Of a stretch of DNA of 13,096 nucleotides, positions 1-5,941 are shown piece by piece. The position numbers were made by a program, and so were the translations under genes. Below the pieces are notes generated by a model, which was not told the origin of the DNA, did not search any database, and was given only the letters and a program-made list of their open reading frames with translations. The DNA is from an uncultured Ilumatobacter sp. (lineage in GTDB: Bacteria; Actinomycetota; Acidimicrobiia; Acidimicrobiales; Ilumatobacteraceae), in contig CALCXK010000058.1 of the NCBI GenBank assembly GCA_937905835.1, positions 1 to 13,096 of the forward strand, given 5' to 3'. Every line of letters starts with the position of its first letter. Within the stretch, counting starts at the first letter, position 1.

Positions 1-1347
1 GCCATCACGGCTGCCGCGTTCGCCTGGACCGGACTCGCCGCGCTTGTCGTCACGAACCTTCTTCTGTTCCTTGCGGCTGGTGGGACGAAGCGGCTTGGGC
101 CGCTTGGTTCCAGCGGGCACTTCGATTCCCAGCAATGCGGCGATCTGCGGCAACAGCGGGCCAAGGCGCAGTGTTGTCTTTCTCAGTTCGTCGTCGATAG
201 TGGTCGGCGCAACCGTCGGTGTGACGAGAGCGCGAACGGGGGAGAAGGCAGCGGCTTCGAGGACTGCAGACCAGCGATCGCCTAAATCCTCAGGAAGCAA
301 CGAATTGGTTGCGGCTTCACCGAGACGCTTGGCGAGCTGTGGCGGGAACATGACGCCAGCCTTCGGAGGCTGCGAGGAGAGTCGCAATGCCCGAATGACT
401 CGGCCGACAGCGAGCGCTGCGTCGACGTCTTCGAGCCAGTTGACCATTTCTTCGGACTGCTTGATGACCAGGGATGCTTTGAGCTCGTCGGCGATGACCC
501 GTGTTGACTCGTCACGAGCAACCATTGGATCGGCGCTTGCGGCAACGACGCTGCGGAGATCACGTAGATCGAGGTGCTGCATCTGGCGCTGAGCGGCCTC
601 GGCACGGTCGAGCCAATCGGCGACCCGCAGCTTCGGCAACATATCCTCCGCCATTTTGGTGACGCTGGACTCGGGCATTTCCGGTTTCCCGTCGGCCTTC
701 AGCTTGGTGTTCTCTTCCTTGACGCGGGTGCGGACAGCTCCCATACCCTGCAGGGCGAGCTCGGCGATCGGACGCTGTTCTTCTGGTACCGACGCCAAGA
801 CTTCCTGGGTACGTGCCTTGCCGGGGCGGAGACGCTTCGGCTTTGGCCGCTGAGGAACCTCGGGAGGTGCCTCGAAATGCGGCTTTTTGGGGCGGTTGGA
901 CCGCTCACGCTTGTCACCGTCACGGCCACCATCGGGAGTGTCGCGGCCACTGCCGCGATTGTTGCCGTCACGTCCGCGGCCACGTCCTTCACGGTCGTCG
1001 CCCTCACGTTTGCGGCCACGGCCGCGTCCTTCACGGTCGCCGCTGCTTCGCTCGCCTCGGCCGCGCTTGGCTTTTGTTTCGATAACGGCCTCGAATGGCT
1101 TGTCGTCGGGCAGCATCTCGATGAGGCCACGACCTTCGTTCTTCTCGCGTCCCTTGACGACCGACAAGATTTCTATCCCATCGAGCATCTGTTCGGCTTC
1201 AACCTTGACGACGTCGCCGACAGATGCGTCGTCGGGAAGGATCGAACCATCCACCGTGCCTTTCGGCTTGAGGGCTCCGGCTGCGCGCCATGTCCAAGAA
1301 CCGTCTGAGCTCGCGCTTGTCAGTTCGATGTCAATCCTGCGGGGCAT
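1..1347 (-). CDS. Unrecognised protein with Arg/Gly-rich linker, C-terminus beyond window edge
   Basis: The frame is open from an ATG at 1347 to the left edge, giving 449 codons and no stop. I do not recognise the family. Residues 1-80 are a compact, beta-rich-looking segment (MPRRIDIELT..., SVGDVVKVE) that could be an OB-like fold. Residues about 94-180 are very basic and low-complexity, with the nine-residue unit DREGRGRGR at 104-112 and again at 118-126, followed by Pro/Lys-rich sequence. Residues about 180-410 look helical (EEQRPIAELALQGMGAV, MAEDMLPKLRVADWLDRAE). Near the edge the chain becomes basic again (KEQKKVRDDKRGESG). The Arg/Gly linker and basic ends suggest nucleic-acid, perhaps RNA or ribosome, binding; this is inference. 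It is divergent from the carbonic-anhydrase gene with 70 bp between starts. No Shine-Dalgarno is visible; a TATCTT box lies 9 nt before the ATG. Long plus-strand frames across this region are GC-rich antisense shadows. Confidence 0.8.
   Translation of the reverse strand, partial: MPRRIDIELTSASSDGSWTWRAAGALKPKGTVDGSILPDDASVGDVVKVEAEQMLDGIEILSVVKGREKNEGRGLIEMLPDDKPFEAVIETKAKRGRGERSSGDREGRGRGRKREGDDREGRGRGRDGNNRGSGRDTPDGGRDGDKRERSNRPKKPHFEAPPEVPQRPKPKRLRPGKARTQEVLASVPEEQRPIAELALQGMGAVRTRVKEENTKLKADGKPEMPESSVTKMAEDMLPKLRVADWLDRAEAAQRQMQHLDLRDLRSVVAASADPMVARDESTRVIADELKASLVIKQSEEMVNWLEDVDAALAVGRVIRALRLSSQPPKAGVMFPPQLAKRLGEAATNSLLPEDLGDRWSAVLEAAAFSPVRALVTPTVAPTTIDDELRKTTLRLGPLLPQIAALLGIEVPAGTKRPKPLRPTSRKEQKKVRDDKRGESGPGERGSRDG
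970..1038 (-). repeat. In-gene duplication encoding DREGRGRGR twice
   Basis: Two copies of a nine-residue Asp-Arg-Glu-Gly-Arg-Gly unit start 14 residues apart in the linker of the left-edge gene (residues 104-112 and 118-126). The codons are nearly the same in both copies, with a few synonymous changes, so this reads as a short tandem duplication in a disordered basic linker. Confidence 0.65.
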
Positions 1348-1356
1348 AGGAGCGCC

Positions 1357-1362
1357 AAGATA
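1357..1362 (-). promoter_or_regulatory. Possible -10 box (TATCTT) of the left-edge gene
   Basis: On the minus strand TATCTT fits TANNNT and ends 9 nt before the ATG at 1347, which would give a leader of only a few bases or none. No convincing -35 was found 16-18 nt upstream. Confidence 0.35.
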
Positions 1363-1404
1363 CCGGCAACCGGATCCGCTTCGGTGCACAGACGTCGATT
1401 GGCC

Positions 1405-1410
1405 TACGGT
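1405..1410 (+). promoter_or_regulatory. -10-like box (TACGGT) for leaderless carbonic-anhydrase transcript
   Basis: TACGGT matches TANNNT and ends exactly 7 nt before the ATG at 1418, the position expected if transcription begins at or next to the start codon. There is no Shine-Dalgarno. This supports ATG 1418 over the in-frame GTG at 1409, which would overlap the box. Confidence 0.4.
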
Positions 1411-1417
1411 GCCGCGC

Positions 1418-1936
1418 ATGGCGATCTACGCACTTGGTGACCTCGTACCGACAATCAGCAGCGATGCGTTCATTCATCCTGACGCTGTCGTCATCGGTGA
1501 CGTCAGGATTGGCCCGCACTCATCAGTATGGCCATGTGCCGTACTGCGCGGCGATGGCGGCTACATCGAAATTGGCTCCGGGACCAGCGTTCAAGACACA
1601 TCGGTGATCCACACGACGCCGTTCTGGCCGACAATTGTCGGCGACGACTGCGTTCTCGGCCACGGCATCCATCTTGAGGGGTGCACCGTCGAGAACGACG
1701 TCTTGATCGGCAATCACGCCCAGGTATTACATCGCTCGATCATCCGATCCGGCTCGATTGTGGCGGCGAACTCGGTGGTGTTGCAGGACATCGAAGTACC
1801 GTCTGGAGGTATGGCTGTCGGGTCACCTGCGCAGATCAAGCTTGATCGTGCACGGATCGAAGACATCAAACTTGCGTCGTCCTCCTACAAGGAACGGATC
1901 GCTGTCTACAAGACCGGCCTGCGCCGTCTCGATTGA
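1418..1936 (+). CDS. Gamma-carbonic-anhydrase-like hexapeptide-repeat protein
   Basis: The protein is 172 aa, the usual size for the YrdA/PaaY/gamma-carbonic-anhydrase group of left-handed beta-helix proteins. Hexapeptide-type repeats run from about residue 20 to 140 (VVIGDVRIGPHSSVW, TIVGDDCVLGHGIHLEGC, VLIGNHAQV), followed by a C-terminal helix. Core residues of gamma carbonic anhydrases are visible: Arg44 and Asp46 (VLRGD), Gln59-Asp60 (VQD), and the metal-ligand histidines His65 (VIHTT) and His82 (LGHG). The third ligand position, normally the His of an LHGC motif, is Glu87 (LEGC), with another His at 85. Hydration of CO2 is therefore possible but not certain, and the protein may be a catalytically altered relative. 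The same frame is open far upstream, but that part is Arg/Ser/Pro-rich antisense of the neighbouring gene, so the start is placed at ATG 1418. prmA follows 44 bp downstream. Confidence 0.88.
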   Translation: MAIYALGDLVPTISSDAFIHPDAVVIGDVRIGPHSSVWPCAVLRGDGGYIEIGSGTSVQDTSVIHTTPFWPTIVGDDCVLGHGIHLEGCTVENDVLIGNHAQVLHRSIIRSGSIVAANSVVLQDIEVPSGGMAVGSPAQIKLDRARIEDIKLASSSYKERIAVYKTGLRRLD

Positions 1937-1968
1937 CTCGGAGCGTCCGGTCGGCTGCTTTCCCCAGC

Positions 1969-1974
1969 GAGACT
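1969..1974 (+). promoter_or_regulatory. Weak -10-like box (GAGACT) before prmA
   Basis: GAGACT keeps the A2 and T6 of a -10 hexamer and ends 6 nt before the GTG at 1981. The same AGACT-N6-start arrangement precedes the aldolase and the acyl-CoA ligase. It could instead be read as a poor, distant Shine-Dalgarno (GCGAG). Confidence 0.2.
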
Positions 1975-1980
1975 GGCACC

Positions 1981-2814
1981 GTGGCGAACAAAACATTCCA
2001 TGTGACCGTTCCCGAGATCGACGAGGAGCTTGCAGCAGATCGGCTGTGGCAACTCGGCGTCGAGGCTGTCGGGATCGGGCAAGTCGTCGACGGGCAAGTC
2101 GAACTGTGGACGTCGGTTGGTGCAGCCGAGGAATCGATTCAACGAGCAGTCGACCGGCTCGACCCGAGCTGGGCCTGGCGCACCGCCGATGTCGTCACTC
2201 CGGTCGAAACCTGGCGCGAGCACGTGGGACCGACCTGGTACGGCAAAACCGGCGTTGTCGTGCCGCAGTGGCAGGCCGATGAACTCGATGCAGGGGCTGA
2301 TGTCCTCGTCACGTTCATCGAGCCAGCCAGCTCGTTCGGCTTGGGTAACCACCCGACCACACGGCTGTCACTGGGCATGCTGACCGACGTTCTCGAACAA
2401 CACAATCCGTCCAGCGTGCTCGACGTCGGATGTGGCTCAGGTGTGCTCGGGATCGTTGCGGCACAGCGCGGCGTCACAACGATTCGCGCCACCGATATCT
2501 CCGCCGGCGCCGTCGAGGCCACGGTTGCAAATGCACAGCTCAACGGGGTGATCGACAACATCGAGGTCGACATGGCTGAGCTGGCCGCAATCTCAGGGCC
2601 CTACGACGTTGTCGTGGCCAACATCCTCGCACCGGTGCTCGTTTCGATGGCGGCCGATCTGCGTCGGCTGACCGCAGCTGATGGGGTGCTGATCATCAGT
2701 GGCATTCTGGGCGACGACCATCAGCACGTCCTCGACGCCCTGGCTCCGATGTGGGTCGATCGCACCACGATCGATGCCGGTTGGGCGAGCATTCAGCTCA
2801 CCCACTCGCGCTGA
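1981..2814 (+). CDS. prmA: Ribosomal protein L11 methyltransferase
   Basis: PrmA uses S-adenosylmethionine to methylate lysines and the N-terminus of ribosomal protein L11 in the cytoplasm. The product from GTG 1981 is 277 aa, close to the family's usual 290-300. An N-terminal substrate-recognition region (residues 1-95) is followed by a Rossmann methyltransferase domain. Visible motifs are FGLGNHPTTRL (119-129, a variant of the PrmA FGTGxHxTT signature), the SAM loop LDVGCGSGVLGI (147-158), the acidic strand end ATDIS (170-174), and VVANILAPVL (211-220), the NIL-type motif at the active site. The frame extends upstream to a TTG overlapping the carbonic-anhydrase stop, but GTG 1981 begins the homologous-looking sequence (VANKTFHVTVP). 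The gene is codirectional with the carbonic-anhydrase-like gene and converges on ribokinase with 26 bp between stops. Confidence 0.92.
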   Translation: MANKTFHVTVPEIDEELAADRLWQLGVEAVGIGQVVDGQVELWTSVGAAEESIQRAVDRLDPSWAWRTADVVTPVETWREHVGPTWYGKTGVVVPQWQADELDAGADVLVTFIEPASSFGLGNHPTTRLSLGMLTDVLEQHNPSSVLDVGCGSGVLGIVAAQRGVTTIRATDISAGAVEATVANAQLNGVIDNIEVDMAELAAISGPYDVVVANILAPVLVSMAADLRRLTAADGVLIISGILGDDHQHVLDALAPMWVDRTTIDAGWASIQLTHSR

Positions 2815-2840
2815 AAAACTCCGTGAACTGCTCTGAGTGG

Positions 2841-3698
2841 TCAGCCAACGAGTTGCGCCGTCTGCTCTGCGTAGGGGAGTGAGGGAACAGCACCCGGGAC
2901 GGTGACAGCCAGTGCGCCAGCAGCAAGCGCCCAATCGATGGCGTCGGAGAGTGCGTCTCCCAGAGACAGCCGAGCCGCGAGGTTGCCGCAGAAGGCATCA
3001 CCCGCACCGGTCGTATCTACGACGTCGACAGCGAGCGCCCTCCGGTGTTCGATTGTGCCGTTGCTGCTGATGGTCACGCCATCGCGGCCGCAGGTCACGA
3101 TGACGGTTCCGACTCCAGCTGCGTGCAACGCATCGATACCACCGAGAAGTTCAGCCTCGTGCTGATTCGGAATCACCACGTCGCACAGCGACAGCAACGA
3201 ATCGCCGAGCGGCTGTGCAGGTGCTGGATTCAACAGCGTGAGCGTGCCAGCCGATCGAGCCAGTGTCAGTGTCGCCTGGACCTGGTCGAGCGGCACTTCG
3301 AGCTGGGTCAGGAGCACTCGGCACGGTGGCAGGGCGCCCGGAGCGACGACGGCGGCGTTGGCGCCCGGCACGACAACGATGGAGTTCTCTCCGGACGCAT
3401 TCACGGTAATTGCCGCCCGCCCAGTGGGTTGTTCGACCGACGTCAGCAGATGGGCGTCGTCGATTTTCTCGTCGAGAACAATCGAGCGAAGCCGATCGCC
3501 GGCGGCATCGTCGCCGACGGCGCTGTGGAACGACGTGGACACGCCAGCACGGGCGGCAGCAACGGCTTGGTTGAGGCCCTTGCCTCCAGGAAACTCGGCG
3601 TAGGAGTTGCCGAGCAGCGTCTCGCCGGGGTGTGGATGGCGTTCGACGGTGACGACGAGGTCGAGGTTGGAGGAGCCGAAGACGGTGACATCGAACAC
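2841..3698 (-). CDS. rbsK: Ribokinase, PfkB family
   Basis: The enzyme phosphorylates D-ribose with ATP to ribose 5-phosphate, feeding the pentose-phosphate pathway. The product from GTG 3698 is 285 aa, slightly shorter than the 309 aa of E. coli RbsK. Ribokinase hallmarks in order are FGSSNLDLVVTVERHPHPGE (7-26), the PfkB signature GGKGLNQAVAAARAG (38-52), the substrate-lid segment GENSIVVVPGANA (103-115), LTQLEVPLDQV (130-140), NQHEAELLGG (178-187), and the second signature DTTGAGDAFCGN (228-239), with catalytic Asp234 in the GAGD anion hole. The frame is open 60 codons further upstream but that part overlaps whiB and does not resemble the family. A TACGCT box 7 nt before the GTG supports this start. 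There is no ribose transporter or regulator nearby, so another sugar or nucleoside substrate cannot be excluded. Confidence 0.9.
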   Translation of the reverse strand: MFDVTVFGSSNLDLVVTVERHPHPGETLLGNSYAEFPGGKGLNQAVAAARAGVSTSFHSAVGDDAAGDRLRSIVLDEKIDDAHLLTSVEQPTGRAAITVNASGENSIVVVPGANAAVVAPGALPPCRVLLTQLEVPLDQVQATLTLARSAGTLTLLNPAPAQPLGDSLLSLCDVVIPNQHEAELLGGIDALHAAGVGTVIVTCGRDGVTISSNGTIEHRRALAVDVVDTTGAGDAFCGNLAARLSLGDALSDAIDWALAAGALAVTVPGAVPSLPYAEQTAQLVG

Positions 3699-3705
3699 GA
3701 TACTC

Positions 3706-3711
3706 AGCGTA
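3706..3711 (-). promoter_or_regulatory. -10-like box (TACGCT) for leaderless ribokinase transcript
   Basis: On the minus strand TACGCT (TANNNT) ends 7 nt before the GTG start at 3698, and no Shine-Dalgarno is present. It lies in the 49-bp gap after whiB, so ribokinase may be transcribed separately as well as by read-through from whiB. Confidence 0.4.
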
Positions 3712-3747
3712 CGGGGTCGGGCTGCGTGCCCCGAACCAGTGTCGAGG

Positions 3748-4050
3748 TCAGGAAGCAGATCGGGCGCGCACGCCAATGGGCGCGATGAGCCGGAAGCCAG
3801 CGGCGTGGCGCTCGTCTTCGGATTCTCCGCCCCAAAAGCCGTATTCGTGCTGCTCGCGAGCGAAAACCATGCAGTCAACGCGGACGGTGCAACTCGCGCA
3901 CACGTCTTTCGCTGCGGTTTCGCGGCGCTCTCGCGCCTGTGGCCGTTCCGCCGCTGACGGGAAAAACAGATGCGTCAAGCCTTTACAGGCCCCATCGCGC
4001 ATCCAGTGATTTGCCGCCTCGAGTTGTTCGTTGAAGTCGATGACTGCCAT
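3748..4050 (-). CDS. WhiB-family iron-sulfur transcriptional regulator
   Basis: WhiB proteins are small actinobacterial regulators that bind a 4Fe-4S cluster and act with the major sigma factor. The product is 100 aa. The four cluster cysteines are Cys22 (DGACKG), Cys51, Cys54 and Cys60 (VCASCTVRVDC), followed by the conserved turn EYGFWGGESEDER (69-81) and a short basic C-terminus (RLIAPIGVRARSAS). This is the full domain order of the family. The ATG at 4050 is preceded by a good Shine-Dalgarno, AAGGGG, with a 7-nt spacer, so the 24-codon upstream extension of the frame is rejected. Spacing resembles WhiB1/WhiB2-type proteins, but I cannot assign a subtype with confidence. It lies between the aldolase and ribokinase genes on the same strand, with its own promoter-like sequence, and is probably not functionally tied to them. 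Confidence 0.95.
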   Translation of the reverse strand: MAVIDFNEQLEAANHWMRDGACKGLTHLFFPSAAERPQARERRETAAKDVCASCTVRVDCMVFAREQHEYGFWGGESEDERHAAGFRLIAPIGVRARSAS

Positions 4051-4057
4051 AGCAGTG

Positions 4058-4063
4058 CCCCTT
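4058..4063 (-). promoter_or_regulatory. Shine-Dalgarno of whiB (AAGGGG)
   Basis: On the minus strand AAGGGG sits 7 nt before the ATG at 4050. It decides the start. whiB and gcvP are the only genes here with a clear ribosome-binding site. Confidence 0.7.
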
Positions 4064-4120
4064 GAGTCGTTCCGGATTTCCCCCGTGCCGGCACCATGTT
4101 TCGGACCGTCGGAGCGAGAC

Positions 4121-4147
4121 AATAAACCTAATCAACTCGGGAGTCAA
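4121..4147 (-). promoter_or_regulatory. Candidate whiB promoter, TTGACT-N15-TTTATT
   Basis: On the minus strand TTGACT (4142-4147) is followed after 15 nt by TTTATT (4121-4126), an AT-rich patch unusual in this GC-rich window. It would give a leader of about 60 nt before whiB, consistent with the gene having a Shine-Dalgarno. The spacer is shorter than the usual 16-18. Just inside the -35 is a small inverted repeat, ACTC-CC-GAGT, that could bind a regulator. Confidence 0.4.
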
Positions 4148-4153
4148 TTGTAG

Positions 4154-5239
4154 TCAGCAAGTATTTGCGGTGACGAGGGCCCGAACACCGGCAGCGAACA
4201 CTTCGACGTCGTTCTCCGTCGTGTCCCAGGCCGTCATCCAGCGCACCTGGTGCACTGTCGGATCCCAATCCCAGAAGAAGCTCCAGTCGCGGAGCGGCTC
4301 GATCACCTCGGGCGCGAGGCGGGGAAACAGGCTGTTGACCTGGGGAGCAGCGCCAACTTCGACTCCGTCGATCGCCGACGCGAGGTCGTAGAGGCGTGAG
4401 GCCATTGCATTTGCATGGACAGCTAGGTCGATCCAGAGATCGTCGTTGAGTGCTGCATTGAACTGGGCCGCTAGGTATCGCATTTTCGACGGCAGTTGAG
4501 TGACCTGCTTGCGGGTGTACTCGGAGCCAGCGGCCACATCATGGTTCAGAAACACGACGGCCTCAGCGCCGAGCATGCCGTTCTTGGTGCCGCCGAAGCT
4601 AACAACGTCAACGCCGGCATCGACGGTGAACGCACGAAGTGTTTCTCGGGCACTGCCGAGCGCAGCAGTCGCATTCGCGATCCGCGCGCCGTCGAGGTGG
4701 ACCAACATGCCCATCTCATGTGCCGCCGTGCATAAGTCAGTGATTTCGGCAGCTGTGTACAGGGTGCCGAGTTCGGTTGCTTGCGTGATGGAGACGACAC
4801 CAGGCTGGACATAGTGTTGAACGCCTTGGAGGTGAGCCACCGACTGCAACGACTCCGGGGTGAGTTTGGCATCGGGGGAGGGGATCGCGAGAAGCTTGGT
4901 CCCGAGGGTGCGCTCCGGCGCCCCTGTCTCATCGACTGCAATGTGGGCCCAGTCCGTACAGACGATCGCGTGATGCGGTCCCCGGAGTGAGCCGAGCATG
5001 TTGGCGAGGGCCACGATGTTGGCTCCCGTGCCATTGAATGCCAGCCGAGTCGTGACGTCGGTGCCGAAGAGTTCGCTGAAGGCCGTCTCGCACCGTTGTG
5101 TGTGCTCGTCTTGACCGTAGGCGAGCGCATGTCCTTCGTTGGCGTCGACGATGGACTGCAAGATGGTCGGATGTGCTCCGGCGGCGTTGTCGCTTGCGAA
5201 CGAGCGGCCCGGTGCGGCAGGAAGATCGAGGGGGGTCAT
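4154..5239 (-). CDS. Threonine aldolase-type PLP lyase
   Basis: This is a fold-type-I PLP enzyme of the beta-eliminating lyase/low-specificity threonine aldolase group, which cleaves L-threonine or L-allo-threonine to glycine and acetaldehyde. The product is 361 aa, near the family's 330-360. Visible features are SDNAAGAHPTILQSI (16-30), the YGQDEHTQRCE segment (41-51), the phosphate-binding turn FNGTGAN (68-74), HLDGARIANA (181-190) with Asp183 and Arg186 that contact the cofactor ring, and the Schiff-base lysine Lys219 in SFGGTKNGMLG. No Shine-Dalgarno is seen before the ATG at 5239; an AGACT-type box ends 6 nt upstream. It is divergent from the zinc-finger gene (61 bp), and whiB follows on the same strand. 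Exact substrate and stereochemistry cannot be read from sequence; related aldolases act on phenylserine or other beta-hydroxy amino acids. Confidence 0.87.
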   Translation of the reverse strand: MTPLDLPAAPGRSFASDNAAGAHPTILQSIVDANEGHALAYGQDEHTQRCETAFSELFGTDVTTRLAFNGTGANIVALANMLGSLRGPHHAIVCTDWAHIAVDETGAPERTLGTKLLAIPSPDAKLTPESLQSVAHLQGVQHYVQPGVVSITQATELGTLYTAAEITDLCTAAHEMGMLVHLDGARIANATAALGSARETLRAFTVDAGVDVVSFGGTKNGMLGAEAVVFLNHDVAAGSEYTRKQVTQLPSKMRYLAAQFNAALNDDLWIDLAVHANAMASRLYDLASAIDGVEVGAAPQVNSLFPRLAPEVIEPLRDWSFFWDWDPTVHQVRWMTAWDTTENDVEVFAAGVRALVTANTC

Positions 5240-5245
5240 TCCCGG

Positions 5246-5251
5246 AGTCTC
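5246..5251 (-). promoter_or_regulatory. Weak -10-like box (GAGACT) before the aldolase gene
   Basis: On the minus strand GAGACT ends 6 nt before the ATG at 5239, the same arrangement as before prmA. Only A2 and T6 of the hexamer match and no -35 is evident. Confidence 0.2.
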
Positions 5252-5287
5252 GCAGAGAAGGTTCGCGGTCCAACGGACATGATCCCG

Positions 5288-5293
5288 TACCGT
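5288..5293 (+). promoter_or_regulatory. -10-like box (TACCGT) for leaderless transcript
   Basis: TACCGT (TANNNT) ends 7 nt before the ATG at 5301 and there is no Shine-Dalgarno, so a leaderless mRNA is likely. It shares the 61-bp divergent region with the aldolase promoter. Confidence 0.4.
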
Positions 5294-5300
5294 TTACGTC

Positions 5301-5714
5301 ATGACAGAAATAGCCGGGGACACCGTCGATGAAAACGCAGGGAACAAGACCGGGGAGAAGCACGCGGCTCGGCATTGTGGATGGTGCCGCCGTGTCTTGC
5401 CGGTGCAACTTGGCCGTGGGCGTCCGCGGCGGTTTTGCACTCAACGATGTCGACAATGGGACTGGGTATCGCGTCAACGGGCCAACGAACTTGACCTGAG
5501 CGAAAATGAACTCATCATCGCCCGAGACGAACTCGACCGACTCCACGACGATCTGTACTCGATGGCGTGCGCTGTCGAGGACACCGATCGAGACATGGCC
5601 GCTAGCGGCAAGCGGACGGTGCTCGAACTTACCGAGATGCTCAATTGGCTACTGGATGCGGCGAGGCCCCTGCGTGACCGTGAAATGTCCGCCCCTCAAC
5701 CCCGCCGTTTCTGA
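5301..5714 (+). CDS. Small Cys4 zinc-finger-like protein, function unknown
   Basis: The product is 137 aa. Residues 26-50 carry four cysteines as C-x2-C-x16-C-x3-C (HCGWCRR ... GRPRRFCTQRCRQW), a likely zinc-binding knuckle embedded in Arg-rich sequence. I recall the GRPRR-[FY]-C-x3-CR style from small actinobacterial proteins with putative nucleic-acid-binding zinc ribbons, but I cannot name a family. Residues about 63-125 are heptad-like and charged (LSENELIIARDELDRLHDDLYSM ... LELTEMLNWLLDAARPL), suggesting a helical hairpin or coiled coil for dimerisation. There is no signal peptide or membrane segment. A DNA-binding or accessory role is inference. The gene is divergent from the aldolase and lies 227 bp before the peptidase, with a terminator-like hairpin between, so it is probably a single-gene unit. 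Confidence 0.7.
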   Translation: MTEIAGDTVDENAGNKTGEKHAARHCGWCRRVLPVQLGRGRPRRFCTQRCRQWDWVSRQRANELDLSENELIIARDELDRLHDDLYSMACAVEDTDRDMAASGKRTVLELTEMLNWLLDAARPLRDREMSAPQPRRF

Positions 5715-5725
5715 ACAAGAACGCC

Positions 5726-5731
5726 GATAAT
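5726..5731 (+). promoter_or_regulatory. Possible -10 box (GATAAT) inside the peptidase leader
   Basis: GATAAT is the best sigma-70-like -10 in the 5715-5941 region and is followed after 7 nt by an ATG at 5739. No good -35 is seen at 16-18 nt. It could start a leader RNA of about 200 nt that reads through the two hairpins towards the peptidase, or a leaderless short ORF. Confidence 0.3.
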
Positions 5732-5772
5732 TTTCGTTATGTCAATCAGATGTCACGCGATCGCAGGAATCG

Positions 5773-5786
5773 CTGGAAAGTTCCAG
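5773..5786 (+). repeat. Inverted repeat CTGGAA-AG-TTCCAG
   Basis: Perfect 6-bp arms are separated by AG. As RNA the two-base loop would force the innermost pair open; as DNA it could be an operator for a dimeric regulator. It lies between the GATAAT box and the terminator-like hairpin in the leader of the peptidase gene. Confidence 0.45.
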
Positions 5787-5811
5787 AATGGCCTCTACGT
5801 CTCCACTTTGG

Positions 5812-5831
5812 CCCCTGAACAGGGGTTTTAT
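5812..5831 (+). terminator. Terminator-like hairpin with T-tract
   Basis: CCCCTGAACAGGGG folds as a 5-bp stem (CCCCT/AGGGG) with a GAAC loop and is followed directly by TTTTAT, the layout of an intrinsic terminator on the plus strand. It sits 98 bp after the stop of the zinc-finger gene and 111 bp before the peptidase start, so it may end the former or attenuate transcription into the latter. The stem is short. Confidence 0.45.
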
Positions 5832-5906
5832 CCTCACGAAGCCGACATACAGCAGCGTCGAGGTGTCGAATACCGCACTATGAGACCCTCGAGCTGTGCT
5901 TCAAGG

Positions 5907-5935
5907 TTGATGTTCAACGCTCTGACACCGATACC
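5907..5935 (+). promoter_or_regulatory. Candidate peptidase promoter, TTGATG-N17-GATACC
   Basis: TTGATG (5907-5912) and GATACC (5930-5935) are spaced by 17 nt, and the second box ends 6 nt before the ATG at 5942, which would make the transcript leaderless. The -10 match is partial. TTGA-TGT-TCAA overlaps the -35 as a small palindrome. Confidence 0.4.
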
Positions 5936-5941
5936 TCATAC

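Noticed and set aside
44..1308. Long plus-strand frames (44-592 and 574-1308) suggesting plus-strand genes
   Set aside because: Their products are low-complexity Ser/Arg/Ala/Thr/Val-rich sequences, as expected from the antisense of a GC-rich gene. The minus-strand frame from 1347 is open over the whole stretch and has sensible domain structure.
887..1417. N-terminal extension of the carbonic-anhydrase-like protein to a 349-aa product
   Set aside because: The extra part is Arg/Ser/Pro-rich and antisense to the left-edge gene. Family similarity begins at MAIYALGDLV (ATG 1418), with a -10-like box just upstream.
2841..5239. Aldolase-whiB-ribokinase as a single functional operon
   Set aside because: whiB has its own promoter-like sequence and Shine-Dalgarno, and ribokinase has a TANNNT box 7 nt before its start. 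The three functions have no shared pathway, so only read-through transcription is plausible.
5715..5941. c-di-AMP (ydaO-type) riboswitch in the peptidase leader
   Set aside because: This was considered because that switch controls cell-wall hydrolases in Actinobacteria. The conserved ydaO core elements are not visible; only two short hairpins are present.
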